Shown here: piece after piece, positions 46,303-57,020 of the stretch | Layout of the letters: each line of letters opens with the position of its first letter | Numbering within the stretch: position 1 is the stretch's first letter | Assembly: GCF_003003285.1 (NCBI RefSeq) | Contig: NZ_PVTP01000010.1 | Span: 62,001-126,000, forward strand | DNA length: 64,000 bases | Reading direction: 5' to 3' | Source of the DNA: Yoonia maritima | Lineage (GTDB): Bacteria; Pseudomonadota; Alphaproteobacteria; Rhodobacterales; Rhodobacteraceae | Program-made: the position numbers and the translations under genes | Notes under the pieces: generated by a model | Told to the model about the DNA's origin: nothing | Seen by the model: only the letters and a program-made list of their open reading frames with translations | The model's database searches: none

Positions 46303-47292
46303 CTACCCTTTTCCGAATAACCCTGTCAGCGCCCTGCGCAGCAGCGCCGTGACTGATGGCCGTTGGGCGGCATGGAAGGGAAGCGGTCTGCAGACTTCGA
46401 TAGCTGCGACGCCAACGCGTGCGGTTAGGGCGCCGTTTATGACGCCTTCACCAAACCGGCGCGATACTTTGGACAGAACACCCCCGCCTGCGACTGATCC
46501 AATCAGATCATCGCCCACAGCAACCGCGCCCGTGGCGACAAGATGGGTCAAGACAGAGCGTGTCAGTCGCCAGCTTCCCAATGTGCCTGCCCGGCCACCG
46601 TAAATCTCGGCGATGCGGCGGATCATGCGTAGGTTCGAGGTAAGAGCCGTGAATAAGTCTGCCAAGGCAAGCGGAACGATAGCTGTGACTGTCGCAACCT
46701 GACGAGCTGCTGCTTCGACCTCGCGTTGGGCGCGCGCGTCGAGCGGGGCAAGCAAACTGTTTTCGGCCAACCCGATTAAGCCATCCGCATCAAGCACATC
46801 GTTGCTGCGTGATTTAAGCTCTGACCGTCCCCATGATGTGTCATCGCGGTGGGCATAAAGTTTATCAAGCGCGGAAATGACAGAACGCGCCGACTTTAGG
46901 TCGCCACTGTTAAGCGCATCTGTTGCCTGTCGTTGGATCGTGTCCAGCCGTTTTAACCGCCCAAATGCGGCAAGCTCTCGCAATGCAACAATCGCTAGAA
47001 CGAGGATCAAAAGGCCAATCAATGCAGTGGCGATTCCACCCAAGATAGGCGACCGCGCTAGCAGCCCATTCACATAATCCCAAGCGGCGAGCGATACGAT
47101 AAAGCCCACAAGCGAAACAGCGATTGACCAGAACCAACGCGCAAGTCGCGATGGCTTGCGGGCAGCTATCGCCGCGACCTGCTGCATCGCTGCCCCTTGT
47201 GGGGTCGTCACAAGATCAGGGACTGGCGGCGCTGTGTCCGGCTTGGCTGTTTCGGTTTCATCAAGGTCGATCAGGACGGGGCCGTTTGTCAT
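46303..47292 (-). CDS. TIGR01620/YcjF-like membrane protein (DUF697)
   Basis: This 329-residue protein has two N-terminal membrane helices (about residues 55-110) and a C-terminal DUF697 domain (YcjF family): LVATGAVAVGDDLIGSVAGGGVLSKVSRRFGEGVINGALTARVGV. It pairs with YcjX, as in many Proteobacteria, where the pair is stress-induced. The ATG overlaps the ycjX stop by 4 bases. Function unknown. Confidence 0.88.
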   Translation of the reverse strand: MTNGPVLIDLDETETAKPDTAPPVPDLVTTPQGAAMQQVAAIAARKPSRLARWFWSIAVSLVGFIVSLAAWDYVNGLLARSPILGGIATALIGLLILVLAIVALRELAAFGRLKRLDTIQRQATDALNSGDLKSARSVISALDKLYAHRDDTSWGRSELKSRSNDVLDADGLIGLAENSLLAPLDARAQREVEAAARQVATVTAIVPLALADLFTALTSNLRMIRRIAEIYGGRAGTLGSWRLTRSVLTHLVATGAVAVGDDLIGSVAGGGVLSKVSRRFGEGVINGALTARVGVAAIEVCRPLPFHAAQRPSVTALLRRALTGLFGKG

Positions 47293-48701
47293 AGCCTGTC
47301 TCCCAACAAGAATTGAACGGCCTTATCGAGCCGAATATGTGGTGGCCCATCGCGGGGGCGTAGGGTCAGTGGGGCAGGGGCGAACCGCATCACGCTGTAA
47401 TCGGCATCGAGCCACTTTTCCGCGCCCGAGCGTGCGGGCGATAGCAGATGCGCTGGGTCGTCAGGCAGCTTTCCGGGATAGAACGCCGCTTGTTTCCCGG
47501 TATCAAGCAAACGCCCCCTTACTACGTCCAACTGCTTGCCATCGTGATCGACGGTGTCTTCGACCGTGGTACGTAAGGATGCGATCGACATTGCCGTGGT
47601 TTTTGCACCCGCGAAATCCGCTCGGTCACGGGCCTCGCGCAGCAAGGCCTCAGTAATCGCGGTAAGTTGCGGGTGTTGGCTGTGGTGGAGGTGGTCGGCC
47701 TTGGTCGCCGCGAACAGGATTTTCTCGACGCGGCGTCCTTGGAATATCCGCGTCAGGAACGCGTTTCGACCGGGGCGGAATGCGCTTAGGATGCCAGCCA
47801 TCGTACCGCGCAGATCGTCAAGCGCAGCAGGGCCAGCGTGGATCGCACCCAGAACGTCAACCAGCACAATTTGGCGATCAATCTTAGCAAAGTGATCCCG
47901 AAAGAATGGGCGCACGATGTTGCGCTTATAGCTTTCAAAACGACGCTCAAATTCACGACCCAGCGATTTTCTTGAAAAGCCACTGCCCGGGAGCGGGGCG
48001 AATGTTAATACGGGTGATCCGGCCAATTCACCCGGCAGCATAAACCGCCCCGGGGTGCAGTCTGAAAATCCCGCCGCGCGGCTTTCGTTGAGATGGGTCG
48101 TAAAGACCTCGGCAAGTTGTAGGGCTGTTGGTTCATCAAGCGAAGCATTCGCATCGGACACTTTGCAAAGCTGTAAGTAGGCGTCGCCTCCCGGTCGGTC
48201 TGCGGCGCGAGCAAGGGCAGCGGCAGACCATTCTTCATAGGATTGATCTAGCAATGCCAAATCAAGCAACCATTCCCCCGGATAATCGACAATATCAATA
48301 TGCACAGTCCGTGGACCGGATAAGCCGGACAACAGCCCGCTAGGTTGAACGCGCAGCGATAGCCGCAATTCACTAATCCGATTGGTGCTTTCGGGCCATT
48401 TGGGTTCAGGCGCCGTCAGGCACCCTAGATGGGTTTCATAGGCAAACCTTGGGATCGTATCGTCGGGTTGCGGTTGAAGGTAGGCCGTTTGAATACTGCC
48501 GTTCGCAGCGGCAGCCAGTTGCGGCATACGCCCGCGATCCATCAAGTTTGCGACCAACGAGGTGATAAACACAGTTTTGCCCGCGCGTGAAAGTCCAGTC
48601 ACACCAAGCCGGATCACCGGATCAGCGAACGGAGATGTCAGCGTATCAGTCACTTCGGCCGCGGCACGTGTAATCTGATTTGCGATAGTTGCGATAACCA
48701 A
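47289..48701 (-). CDS. ycjX: YcjX-family GTPase/ATPase (DUF463)
   Basis: This 470-residue P-loop NTPase of the YcjX/DUF463 family has Walker A GLSRAGKTVFIT (about residue 35), followed by LVDVLGAIHAGPAALDDL and KADHLHHSQHPQL-type elements expected for the family. Its partner is the membrane protein encoded directly downstream. GTPase-like membrane-associated stress function is by family. Confidence 0.88.
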   Translation of the reverse strand: MVIATIANQITRAAAEVTDTLTSPFADPVIRLGVTGLSRAGKTVFITSLVANLMDRGRMPQLAAAANGSIQTAYLQPQPDDTIPRFAYETHLGCLTAPEPKWPESTNRISELRLSLRVQPSGLLSGLSGPRTVHIDIVDYPGEWLLDLALLDQSYEEWSAAALARAADRPGGDAYLQLCKVSDANASLDEPTALQLAEVFTTHLNESRAAGFSDCTPGRFMLPGELAGSPVLTFAPLPGSGFSRKSLGREFERRFESYKRNIVRPFFRDHFAKIDRQIVLVDVLGAIHAGPAALDDLRGTMAGILSAFRPGRNAFLTRIFQGRRVEKILFAATKADHLHHSQHPQLTAITEALLREARDRADFAGAKTTAMSIASLRTTVEDTVDHDGKQLDVVRGRLLDTGKQAAFYPGKLPDDPAHLLSPARSGAEKWLDADYSVMRFAPAPLTLRPRDGPPHIRLDKAVQFLLGDRL

Positions 48702-48795
48702 TTGCGGCCCTTTCGATGCTTGCGATCAAGATAGGGCCGTGTCGGGCGGATGTGTAGGGATTGATTTTATGTACTCTCCCCCCTAATCGGGGTGA

Positions 48796-49563
48796 ATGCC
48801 ACGTTTTGCCCTTCTTATCGAATATCACGGTGCGCCCTTTTCGGGGTGGCAGCGCCAGAATGACCAACCTTCTGTACAAGGCGCGATAGAGGCGGCTTTG
48901 GCTAAGATTGAACCGGGTGAACACACCATCGGTGCTGCAGGCCGTACCGATGCTGGCGTCCATGCCACGGGACAAGTCGCACATTGTGATATGAGCCGCG
49001 ATTGGGACCCGTTTCGACTGTCAGAGGCGCTCAATTTTCATCTAAAACCGCATCCGATTGCGGTAGTGAAATGCGCGCGTGTTGATGACGAATGGCATGC
49101 GCGCTTTGGGGCATTGGAGCGTCGGTATCTGTTCCGCCTTGTTGCGCGGCGCGCGCCGCTAACATCCGAGGCTGGCCAGTTGTGGCGCGTGAACTGTCAG
49201 TTAGATACTGCGGCGATGCAGGCCGGTGCGGACCGATTAATTGGCTTGCATGATTTTACGACATTTAGATCGTCAATTTGCCAATCGAAAAGCCCAGTCA
49301 AAACGCTGGATGAATTAACGATCAAAGAAATCCAGCGCCCTAATGGCATCGAATATCAATTCTATGTCCGTGCCCGATCTTTCCTTCATAACCAAGTACG
49401 CAGCTTTGTCGGCACGTTGGAACGGGTCGGCGCGGGTGCATGGACCCCTGATGATGTTACGTCCGCGCTTGAAGCAGCAGATCGGTCTAGGTGTGGGCCG
49501 GTTTGCCCTCCACAAGGGCTTTACCTTGCGGGTGTGCAATATCCTGCTGATCCGTTCGCCTGA
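48796..49563 (+). CDS. truA: tRNA pseudouridine synthase A
   Basis: Converts uridine to pseudouridine at positions 38-40 of tRNA anticodon stems. 255 residues. The catalytic aspartate is in [12 protein letters not shown] (about residue 52), with [12 protein letters not shown] upstream and [13 protein letters not shown] downstream. Divergent from ycjX. Confidence 0.96.
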   Translation: MPRFALLIEYHGAPFSGWQRQNDQPSVQGAIEAALAKIEPGEHTIGAAGRTDAGVHATGQVAHCDMSRDWDPFRLSEALNFHLKPHPIAVVKCARVDDEWHARFGALERRYLFRLVARRAPLTSEAGQLWRVNCQLDTAAMQAGADRLIGLHDFTTFRSSICQSKSPVKTLDELTIKEIQRPNGIEYQFYVRARSFLHNQVRSFVGTLERVGAGAWTPDDVTSALEAADRSRCGPVCPPQGLYLAGVQYPADPFA

Positions 49564-49665
49564 AAACTGCTTGCGCGTATGTGAATGGTCAATCAATGGA
49601 TGCTTGTTTAGTATCTAAGGGAACCAATCCGTAGTGAACCAGTTAGCCAGTGTAGGGGGCAGCAA

Positions 49666-51441
49666 TTGACCGATTTGAAGTGGCTCGTTTTTGGTTTCAT
49701 CTGTGCGGCAAGCGCCGCACAAGCGCAGGATGTACGTCTGAACAGTACGCAAGCACGCGGCGCATTAGATGACGCATCTTTGTTGCGCGCGCTGGATAAT
49801 ACCGCCGTCCCGCAGGACTATATTGCAGCAGCGCGGGCGGACTATCGTCGGCTTCTAACGGCGCTATATGCGCAAGGCTATTACGCGGGCCAAATCTCGA
49901 TCACTGTAGATGGCACGGAAGCATCGCGCATCGCGCCGCTTTCAGCGCCTTCAAGCATTTCTAAAGTTGTTATCAATGTAACGCCGGGGCCACGGTTCAC
50001 ATTTGGCGAAGTTTCGATAACCCCCTTGCCAAGAGGTACTGAACTTCCTCAGGATTTGGGGCCACGCCAACCTGCGCGATCAGGGCAGATATCGTCAGCT
50101 GTGTCTGGTGGCGTAAATAGCTGGCGCGATCAGGGGTACGCGGTGGCGCGTGTGGCGTCGCAACGTATTACGGCACGCCATTTAGATGAAAAACTTGATG
50201 TTGCTGTTGCACTTGATCCCGGACCTTTGGTGCGGTTCGGTGATTTAACCGTGACAGGGAACGAAACGGTAAGCACGGCCCGCGTGCGCCAAATTGCGGG
50301 TTTACCAACGGGCGACGTGTATTCACCATCTGATATTGACGCTGTTGAGCGGCGATTGCGTCGTACGGGTACGTTCGACAGCGTGGCAGTGACCCAAGCC
50401 GATGACCTAAGCGACGGTGCAGTCCTGCCAATGACCGTTCAGTTGGATGAATCTAAGCGCCGCCGCTTTGGGTTCGGGCTTGAGATGTCGACGGTCGAGG
50501 GGCTGACAGTCTCATCTTTCTGGCTGCATCGTAACCTGCTGGGCGGCGCCGAAAGATTACGTGTTGATGTCGAAGTTGCAGGTATAGACGGCGAGACTGG
50601 CGGAACCGACTATAGCTTGCGCGGGAACTTTACACGGCCCGCAACATTCGGCCCGGATACAGAGTTTTTTCTTACCTCTGAGCTATCTCGCGAAGATGAA
50701 CCCGATTACCTGATCGATAAATTTGCCGTCGAGACAGGTTTTTCACGGATTTTAAGTGACGATTTGACTGTTCGGGTTGGGGTTGGCTTGCTCACCGCAC
50801 GCGAAGAAAGCGACCTTGGCACGCGGGAATACACGCTTTTAACCCTGCCGTTGGACGCAACATATGATCGTCGTGACAGCGAAACGAACGCGAAATCAGG
50901 GTATTACCTTGACCTGTCTTCGACGCCATTCATCAGCCTAGGCGCTGACGTAAAGGGGCTGCGTTTGTTTGGTGACGCGCGTGGGTATTACAGTTTTGGC
51001 GAAGAGCAAAAACTGACTTTCGCCGGGCGCTTGCAGTTTGGGAGCATCGTTGGCGCTGATATTGATCAGGCGCCTGCAGATTATCTGTTTTATTCCGGCG
51101 GTGGTGGGACGGTGCGCGGACAACCGTATAAATCGCTTGGGATCGATAGCGTCGTGGGCGGCACGGCGGTCACCACTGGTGGTACATCATTTGCTGGTGC
51201 GCAGTTAGAAGCGCGTTATCTTGTCCGCGAAAAAATATCATTGGTTGGGTTTTATGATGTTGGGCAAATTGGTGATACTGATCTGCCGCTAGAAGACGGT
51301 GACTGGCATGCCGGCGCGGGTATCGGATTACGCTATGAAACCGGGATAGGTCCGATCAGGTTGGATATCGGGACCCAAGCGAGCGGCGATGACGCCGGCG
51401 AAGACGTGCAAGTTTATATTGGGATTGGACAAGCGTTTTGA
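49666..51441 (+). CDS. tamA: Outer-membrane TamA-like (Omp85) protein
   Basis: Barrel component of the translocation and assembly module. 591 residues. Start TTG at 49666 with AGGGGG 6 bases upstream; the signal peptide ends in SAAQA (about residue 20). Residues about 30-260 hold POTRA domains (GYYAGQISITVDG, VARVASQRITARHLDEKLDVAVALDPGPLVRFGDLTVTG). The C-terminal 16-strand barrel includes the conserved GGGGTVRGQPYKSLG and ends in a terminal Phe (VYIGIGQAF). It overlaps tamB by 4 bases. Confidence 0.93.
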   Translation: MTDLKWLVFGFICAASAAQAQDVRLNSTQARGALDDASLLRALDNTAVPQDYIAAARADYRRLLTALYAQGYYAGQISITVDGTEASRIAPLSAPSSISKVVINVTPGPRFTFGEVSITPLPRGTELPQDLGPRQPARSGQISSAVSGGVNSWRDQGYAVARVASQRITARHLDEKLDVAVALDPGPLVRFGDLTVTGNETVSTARVRQIAGLPTGDVYSPSDIDAVERRLRRTGTFDSVAVTQADDLSDGAVLPMTVQLDESKRRRFGFGLEMSTVEGLTVSSFWLHRNLLGGAERLRVDVEVAGIDGETGGTDYSLRGNFTRPATFGPDTEFFLTSELSREDEPDYLIDKFAVETGFSRILSDDLTVRVGVGLLTAREESDLGTREYTLLTLPLDATYDRRDSETNAKSGYYLDLSSTPFISLGADVKGLRLFGDARGYYSFGEEQKLTFAGRLQFGSIVGADIDQAPADYLFYSGGGGTVRGQPYKSLGIDSVVGGTAVTTGGTSFAGAQLEARYLVREKISLVGFYDVGQIGDTDLPLEDGDWHAGAGIGLRYETGIGPIRLDIGTQASGDDAGEDVQVYIGIGQAF

Positions 51442-54400
51442 GAAAATTCCTACCGTTCATATGTGCGATGTTCTTGCCGATGTCTGTAATCGCACAGACC
51501 CAAGAGGAAGAAGACAAAGGGTATCTGACTGAACTGATCGAGGAAAATCTGTCTGGCGTCAGCCGGGATGTTAGCATCATCGGTTTCCAAGGTGCACTAA
51601 GTTCGAATGCGACGATTGATGTTCTAACTGTTTCTGATGCCGATGGTGTTTGGCTTTCGCTCGAGGATATTGTGCTTAAGTGGAACCGTAGCGCGCTTTT
51701 GCGTGGTGCGATTGATGTTGAGGAACTAAGCGCAGCGCGTATTGTTGTGTCGCGCGCACCGGTGCCCGAAGCATCGTCATCCGGCCCCGCCGCAGAAGCT
51801 ACGCCATTTGCGCTGCCTGAATTGCCAGTCAGCATTGCGTTAGACGAACTAAATATCGAACAGATTGAATTGGGCGAGACATTTTTGGGGGAACCCATAA
51901 CGATCAGCCTATCGGGACAAGCATCGTTGGGTGGCGGTGAGGGTGATGCCAATATCACAGCCACCCGAATTGGGGAAAAGGCGGGCGTTTTTGAAATCAA
52001 TGGCGGATACTCTAACGAAACACGTGTGCTTGATCTGCTATTGAACCTTGAAGAGGGTGCCGATGGCATTGCGGCCCGTATTCTGGATCTGCCGGGGCGG
52101 CCATCTGTAAAACTTGCGATCGAAGGCAACGCACCTATCGATGATTATAACGCAACTCTTGCCATCGCGACTGACGGTCAAGATCGTTTAAGCGGTACCT
52201 TTGGATTGCTGAATGCTGATGCGCAGCAGCGTATCAGTCTGGACGTTGGCGGGGACATCTCGCCGTTGTTTAACCCAGAATACCAAAGTTTCTTTGGTAC
52301 GGATGCACAACTGTCCGCCCAAGCCGTATTGTCTGATACAGGGCGCGTCGACATTCCTGAAATCGCGATTGATGCAGGGCGTGTCACGCTTTCTGGTGCT
52401 TTGCAGATTGGCAACGAAGGTTGGCCAGAGCTGATCGACTTGGCTGGTGCGATTACGCCCGTCACCGATGAGGCTGTGCTGCTGCCTCTGTCTGGGCCGA
52501 AAACCTATGTGAACGGCGCTGATCTTGCGATTTCCTATGATGCTGCGACAGCCGACGACTGGCGCGCGGACATTTCCGTGACAGGTTTTGACCGGCCCGG
52601 ACTAAAAATCGATGATCTGAGCTTGCGGGGCGGTGGAATACTAAGACCCGGCGAAGGCGATTTGATCGGGCAGGTGACTGCGAACCTTGCCTATGGCGCA
52701 ACAGGGCTTCAGCTTGATGATGCCGGGGCGGCTCGTGCTTTTGGTGACCGGATCGAAGGCGTGCTTACTGCCGCCCGTATCGAAGACGAACCGACTGAGA
52801 TTAGCCAATTTACCCTTAGCGGCGCGGGCATTGATATTCGCGCTAGCGGCGTTGTTGACGGGCCAAAGTCTGGCTTTCAGTCGTCAATCGTCGCCAACGT
52901 ACAGGTTGCTGGCCTTGAGCGGTTTTCAACACTTGTCGGGAATGAACTCGGCGGTGCGGCTAACGTTGATCTTCAGGCTGCGCTGACACCGTTGGATGGT
53001 TTGTACAGCGTTGCTTTGACAGGGCAGACGACAGATTTATCGATTGGCATTGAGCAGGCCGATGCTGTTCTTGCTGGGGCGGGTACAATTGCCGCTACAG
53101 CGGTGCGCGACACCGAAGGCACACGGCTAGAGTCACTGCAAATCCAAACGCCTGCTGCCGGGGTTACGGCGACGGCTTCGTTGACCAGTGAACAAACCGC
53201 TGCGCAATTCAATGCCATCCTGCGCGACGTCAGCAAAGTCATGCCCGATGTGATTGGTCGTGCGACGGTGGCTGGCGACGTAAAGCGTGACGCAGATGGC
53301 GTCATTGATATCACCGTTAACGGTACTGCACCTGCGACGACGTTTTCGGGTGGTGCAACCGTTAACCCATCCGAGAATGGCCAGACGGTCAATGGACAGT
53401 TGCGCGCTGCGGTATCCGATCTGTCGCGGTATGCAGCAATTGCAGGTCGGCCTTTGGCAGGGGCAGCCAACGTGACTGCAAGTGGTGTGCTGCTGAGCGA
53501 TCAATTGCGTTTTGACGTTGATGTTTCTGGGGAAACCGAAAACTTGGTCACCGGGATCGAACGGGTTGATCCGCTTCTTGCTGGCGACGGTCAATTCAGT
53601 GTTTCGATTGCGCGCCCAGCCAATGATTCCCTCTTGGTTTCTGATCTGTCTGTTCTCACGGATGCGTTTGTGTTGGGTGGCAGTGCTGACTTACGTGCCG
53701 AAGGCCCGACAGCTGCCGACGTTTATCTGCGCCTTGCTGATGCAGCTGTTCTTGACCCAAGCCTGAATGGTCCAATCTCGCTCACTTTGAATGCTGTGCC
53801 GGGCGTTGAAAATGCTACAGATGCTGTTTTGCGTATGTCCGGCGCGGGGGCCAATGTCGCCTTGGATGCGAATGTGGCAGCACCTGCAAATGATTACGAG
53901 GTGTCAGGTGAACTGACTGCGGATGTGGCTGACCTTGGTGTGTTTGCGGCTCTGGTTGGGCAGCCGTTAACGGGTGGTTTGACGCTATCTGCCTCGGGCA
54001 ATGTGTTACCCGATCTTAGCCGTTTTGACGCGACAATCGCTGCGCGCAGCGACGGATTGGGTGTTGGAAATCCAACCGTTGATCCGTTAATTGCTGGAAC
54101 GGGACGGGTGAATGCAACAGTCGGCCTGTCTGACGGCGTGTTGGCTGTTCGCACGCTCGAGGTGTCGACACCGCAAGTATCAATTGTTGGAGCGCTTAAC
54201 GGCGCTGCTGGATATGGGCAAGGTCGGTTTAACGCCAGTTTGCGCGATGTTGGTGTGCTGACCGATCAGATCAGCGGCCCCGTGCGCGCGACAGGGTCCG
54301 CCTCATTGGACGAAGCTGGGAACTGGGGCATCGATGCCACAGGTACTGGACCTGGCGGTTTGCGTGCCGACGTGAACGGCCAAATTAATCAAAACGGTCG

Positions 54401-55703
54401 TATGGATTTGGACATCAACGGGAGTGCGCCGCTTGCCTTGGCAAACGCTGCAATCGATCCACGGCGCCTAAGCGGTACCGCGAATTTCGATATTGGCGTT
54501 AACGGGCAACCTGAACTTTCGTCGTTGAATGGTCGCGTGACGTTCGCGGACGGGCGACTGACCGCGCCGACATTAAAGCAAGCGTTATCTAATATTGGCG
54601 GCCAGATCAGCCTAAGCGGCGATGCTGCGCAGTTTGATTTACGTGCGCAAGTTGAAGGCGGCGGGAGCCTATCTGTTCGTGGTCCTATTGGCCTGACGGG
54701 TTCCAAACAGGCCGATCTTGCCCTGATTTTCGATAACGTGGTGCAGCAAGATCCCGAGCTATATTCAACAACGGTGGATGGTACGATCACCATGAAGGGT
54801 CCAGTTGATGGCGGTGCACGCATCGCAGGGCGGCTGACATTGGGACAGACCGATATTCAGGTGCCGTCGTCTAGTATCAGTTCGCTTGGTGACCTTCCTG
54901 ATGTGGTGCACCTTGGCGAAGGTGCCGCCGTTCGGCAAACTTTGCAACGTGCGGGGGTTCTTCAGACGGCCACCAGCGGTGATAGTTCTAGTGGCGCTTC
55001 AAAGCGGGCTTATCCGTTGAATATTATCGTCGACGCTCCGTCGCGAATTTTCATTCGCGGTCGCGGGCTTGATGCTGAATTGGGTGGTCGGTTGACCATC
55101 GGGGGGACAACGGCGAATGTTGTACCTGTTGGCCGGTTTGAATTGATGCGCGGGCGCATCGACATTCTGCAACAGCGGTTTGACCTGACAGAGGGCAGCG
55201 CGACGATGCAGGGCGATTTTGCGCCATACATCCGGCTTGTCGCGACAACACAGTCCACGACGGGAACAACGATCAACATTATCGTTGAGGGGCCCGCGAA
55301 CGAACCCGAAGTGACCTTTGAATCGGTCCCGGAATTGCCTCAGGACGAAGTCCTTTCGCAGCTCATCTTTGGTCGCGACCTGCAAAGCATCAGCCCGCTT
55401 CAGGCGGTTCAGTTGGCTTCGGCGATCAGCACGCTTGCCGGGAAGGGCGGCGGTGCCGTGGACCGCTTGCGTGAAAATATTGGGTTGGATGATTTTGACG
55501 TCACAACCGACGAAGAAGGCAATGCAGCCGTGCGTGGCGGCAAATACCTGTCCGAGAATGTCTATACCGATGTCACAATCACCAGCGAAGGCGAGACGGA
55601 AATCAACCTGAACCTAGATATCACCAACGAGATCACCGCCAAAGGCAGCGTTGATCAAGATGGTGAAACCAGTGTCGGTGTGTTCTTTGAACGGGACTAT
55701 TGA
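51438..55703 (+). CDS. tamB: TamB-like translocation/assembly and lipid-transport protein
   Basis: AsmA-like inner-membrane-anchored periplasmic protein of 1421 residues, partner of TamA. Start is TTG at 51438, overlapping the tamA stop (TTGA). An N-terminal hydrophobic anchor is followed by a very long repetitive beta-rich region that should form the taco-shaped groove. The C-terminal DUF490 domain (about 1080-1421) has GRIDILQQRFDLTEGSATMQGDF and LPQDEVLSQLIFGRDLQSISPLQA. The repeats are internal and not a sequencing artefact. Confidence 0.93.
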   Translation: MRKFLPFICAMFLPMSVIAQTQEEEDKGYLTELIEENLSGVSRDVSIIGFQGALSSNATIDVLTVSDADGVWLSLEDIVLKWNRSALLRGAIDVEELSAARIVVSRAPVPEASSSGPAAEATPFALPELPVSIALDELNIEQIELGETFLGEPITISLSGQASLGGGEGDANITATRIGEKAGVFEINGGYSNETRVLDLLLNLEEGADGIAARILDLPGRPSVKLAIEGNAPIDDYNATLAIATDGQDRLSGTFGLLNADAQQRISLDVGGDISPLFNPEYQSFFGTDAQLSAQAVLSDTGRVDIPEIAIDAGRVTLSGALQIGNEGWPELIDLAGAITPVTDEAVLLPLSGPKTYVNGADLAISYDAATADDWRADISVTGFDRPGLKIDDLSLRGGGILRPGEGDLIGQVTANLAYGATGLQLDDAGAARAFGDRIEGVLTAARIEDEPTEISQFTLSGAGIDIRASGVVDGPKSGFQSSIVANVQVAGLERFSTLVGNELGGAANVDLQAALTPLDGLYSVALTGQTTDLSIGIEQADAVLAGAGTIAATAVRDTEGTRLESLQIQTPAAGVTATASLTSEQTAAQFNAILRDVSKVMPDVIGRATVAGDVKRDADGVIDITVNGTAPATTFSGGATVNPSENGQTVNGQLRAAVSDLSRYAAIAGRPLAGAANVTASGVLLSDQLRFDVDVSGETENLVTGIERVDPLLAGDGQFSVSIARPANDSLLVSDLSVLTDAFVLGGSADLRAEGPTAADVYLRLADAAVLDPSLNGPISLTLNAVPGVENATDAVLRMSGAGANVALDANVAAPANDYEVSGELTADVADLGVFAALVGQPLTGGLTLSASGNVLPDLSRFDATIAARSDGLGVGNPTVDPLIAGTGRVNATVGLSDGVLAVRTLEVSTPQVSIVGALNGAAGYGQGRFNASLRDVGVLTDQISGPVRATGSASLDEAGNWGIDATGTGPGGLRADVNGQINQNGRMDLDINGSAPLALANAAIDPRRLSGTANFDIGVNGQPELSSLNGRVTFADGRLTAPTLKQALSNIGGQISLSGDAAQFDLRAQVEGGGSLSVRGPIGLTGSKQADLALIFDNVVQQDPELYSTTVDGTITMKGPVDGGARIAGRLTLGQTDIQVPSSSISSLGDLPDVVHLGEGAAVRQTLQRAGVLQTATSGDSSSGASKRAYPLNIIVDAPSRIFIRGRGLDAELGGRLTIGGTTANVVPVGRFELMRGRIDILQQRFDLTEGSATMQGDFAPYIRLVATTQSTTGTTINIIVEGPANEPEVTFESVPELPQDEVLSQLIFGRDLQSISPLQAVQLASAISTLAGKGGGAVDRLRENIGLDDFDVTTDEEGNAAVRGGKYLSENVYTDVTITSEGETEINLNLDITNEITAKGSVDQDGETSVGVFFERDY

Positions 55704-55717
55704 CCGAGGTCAGTGAG

Positions 55718-56527
55718 TTACAGCCCAAGAACATCCATCATGTCGTATTCGCCTGGTCCTTTGTCTTGACCCCAAAGCGCGGCCTTGAGCGCACCGCGTG
55801 CAAAGATCGCGCGGTCGGTCGCGAGGTGACGCAGGACGATACGTTCACCGGCGGCTGCGAACATCACGTCATGTTCGCCTACGATATCGCCACCACGGAT
55901 CGCACTAAAGCCGATGTCGCCGCGCTTGCGTGCGCCTGTGATCCCGTCGCGCCCGCTATCGCGTACATCCTTTAGATCGACTCCCCGGCCTTCTGCTGCC
56001 GCTTCGCCTAGCATCAGGGCGGTGCCTGATGGGGCATCGACTTTATGATGGTGGTGGGCTTCGATCACTTCGATATCAAAATCTTCGTCCAATGCGGCGG
56101 CAACCTTTTGGGTTAATTTCACCAGCAGGTTCACACCAAGCGACATGTTCCCTGCACGGACTACAACGGCGTGGCGCGCAGCGGCGTTAATTGCGGCAAG
56201 ATCATCATCAGTCAGCCCAGTCGTGCCGATCACATGCACCGCGCGGGCTTGGGCGGCGAGTTCCGCAAAAGCAACGGTCGCGGCAGGTGCTGTGAAATCA
56301 ATAACAGCCTGCGCCTTGGCAAAGGCTTCTAGCGCGTCGTCAGTTACGATAACGCCAACTGGCTGACCGCCCATCGCGGTGCCAACGTCCTGACCAATCC
56401 AGTCGTGTCCAGCACGATCAACCACGCCGACCAAGCGGCATTTGTCCGACGCAAGAACCGTGTTGATCAACATCTGGCCCATTTTGCCTGATCCGCCGGT
56501 GATTACGATGCCTGGAGTATCTGTCAT
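55718..56527 (-). CDS. dapB: 4-hydroxy-tetrahydrodipicolinate reductase
   Basis: Lysine/diaminopimelate pathway enzyme using NAD(P)H. 269 residues from the ATG at 56527, where GAAGGAA lies upstream; the open frame continues 104 codons further but has no ribosome site and collides with rbfA. The N-terminal [10 protein letters not shown] binds the nucleotide. The catalytic His and Lys are in [16 protein letters not shown] (about residue 155). Divergent from rbfA, convergent with tamB. Confidence 0.95.
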   Translation of the reverse strand: MTDTPGIVITGGSGKMGQMLINTVLASDKCRLVGVVDRAGHDWIGQDVGTAMGGQPVGVIVTDDALEAFAKAQAVIDFTAPAATVAFAELAAQARAVHVIGTTGLTDDDLAAINAAARHAVVVRAGNMSLGVNLLVKLTQKVAAALDEDFDIEVIEAHHHHKVDAPSGTALMLGEAAAEGRGVDLKDVRDSGRDGITGARKRGDIGFSAIRGGDIVGEHDVMFAAAGERIVLRHLATDRAIFARGALKAALWGQDKGPGEYDMMDVLGL

Positions 56528-56624
56528 TGGTCTGTTCCTTCGCGTTTGTTCCCTATTAGCCATGGTTTGCCGCTGACGCAAAGCCTTGCTTGGCTTTGGC
56601 GCAGAAGAGGCATAAATGTGGGAC

Positions 56625-57020
56625 ATGGCAAAGAAATCAAATCGCGACGGCAAGGCACCCACACAACGTATGTTGCGCGTGGGCGAACAGTTTCGCCGAA
56701 TCCTGTCCGAAGTCCTGCAACGCGGCGACGTGCATGACCCAGAACTCAACCGCATGTCCATCACCGTGGGCGAAGTGCGCATGTCCCCTGATCTAAGCAT
56801 CGCAACGGCGTTTATTCTGCCGCTCGGCGGGCAAGGCAAAGAAGAAGCCTTGGCTGCGATGCGTCGTAACCGCTATGAAATTCGCCATCTTGTGGTGAAG
56901 GGCGGCACGATGAAGTTCGCACCTGAACTGCGGTTCGAAATTGATGGTACGTTCGATCAGATGGACGCGACCCGCGCCCTGTTGGCCGAAGACCACGTGC
57001 GTCAGGACATCGACGACTAA
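56625..57020 (+). CDS. rbfA: 30S ribosome-binding factor
   Basis: Late 30S maturation factor. About 131 residues. The family region includes [27 protein letters not shown] and [21 protein letters not shown] sequence. Start at 56625 (MAKKSNRDG) fits the usual N-terminus; the ATG at 56616 has a better-placed AGAGG and is also possible. The next gene overlaps its stop by one base. Confidence 0.93.
   Translation: MAKKSNRDGKAPTQRMLRVGEQFRRILSEVLQRGDVHDPELNRMSITVGEVRMSPDLSIATAFILPLGGQGKEEALAAMRRNRYEIRHLVVKGGTMKFAPELRFEIDGTFDQMDATRALLAEDHVRQDIDD

Noticed and set aside
51356..52129. 257-codon frame opposite the tamA/tamB junction
   Set aside because: Antisense to two well-supported genes; Ser/Pro-rich low-complexity product.
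56528..56839. 104-codon upstream extension of dapB
   Set aside because: It overlaps rbfA, has no ribosome site and no similarity to DapB, whose normal length fits the ATG at 56527.
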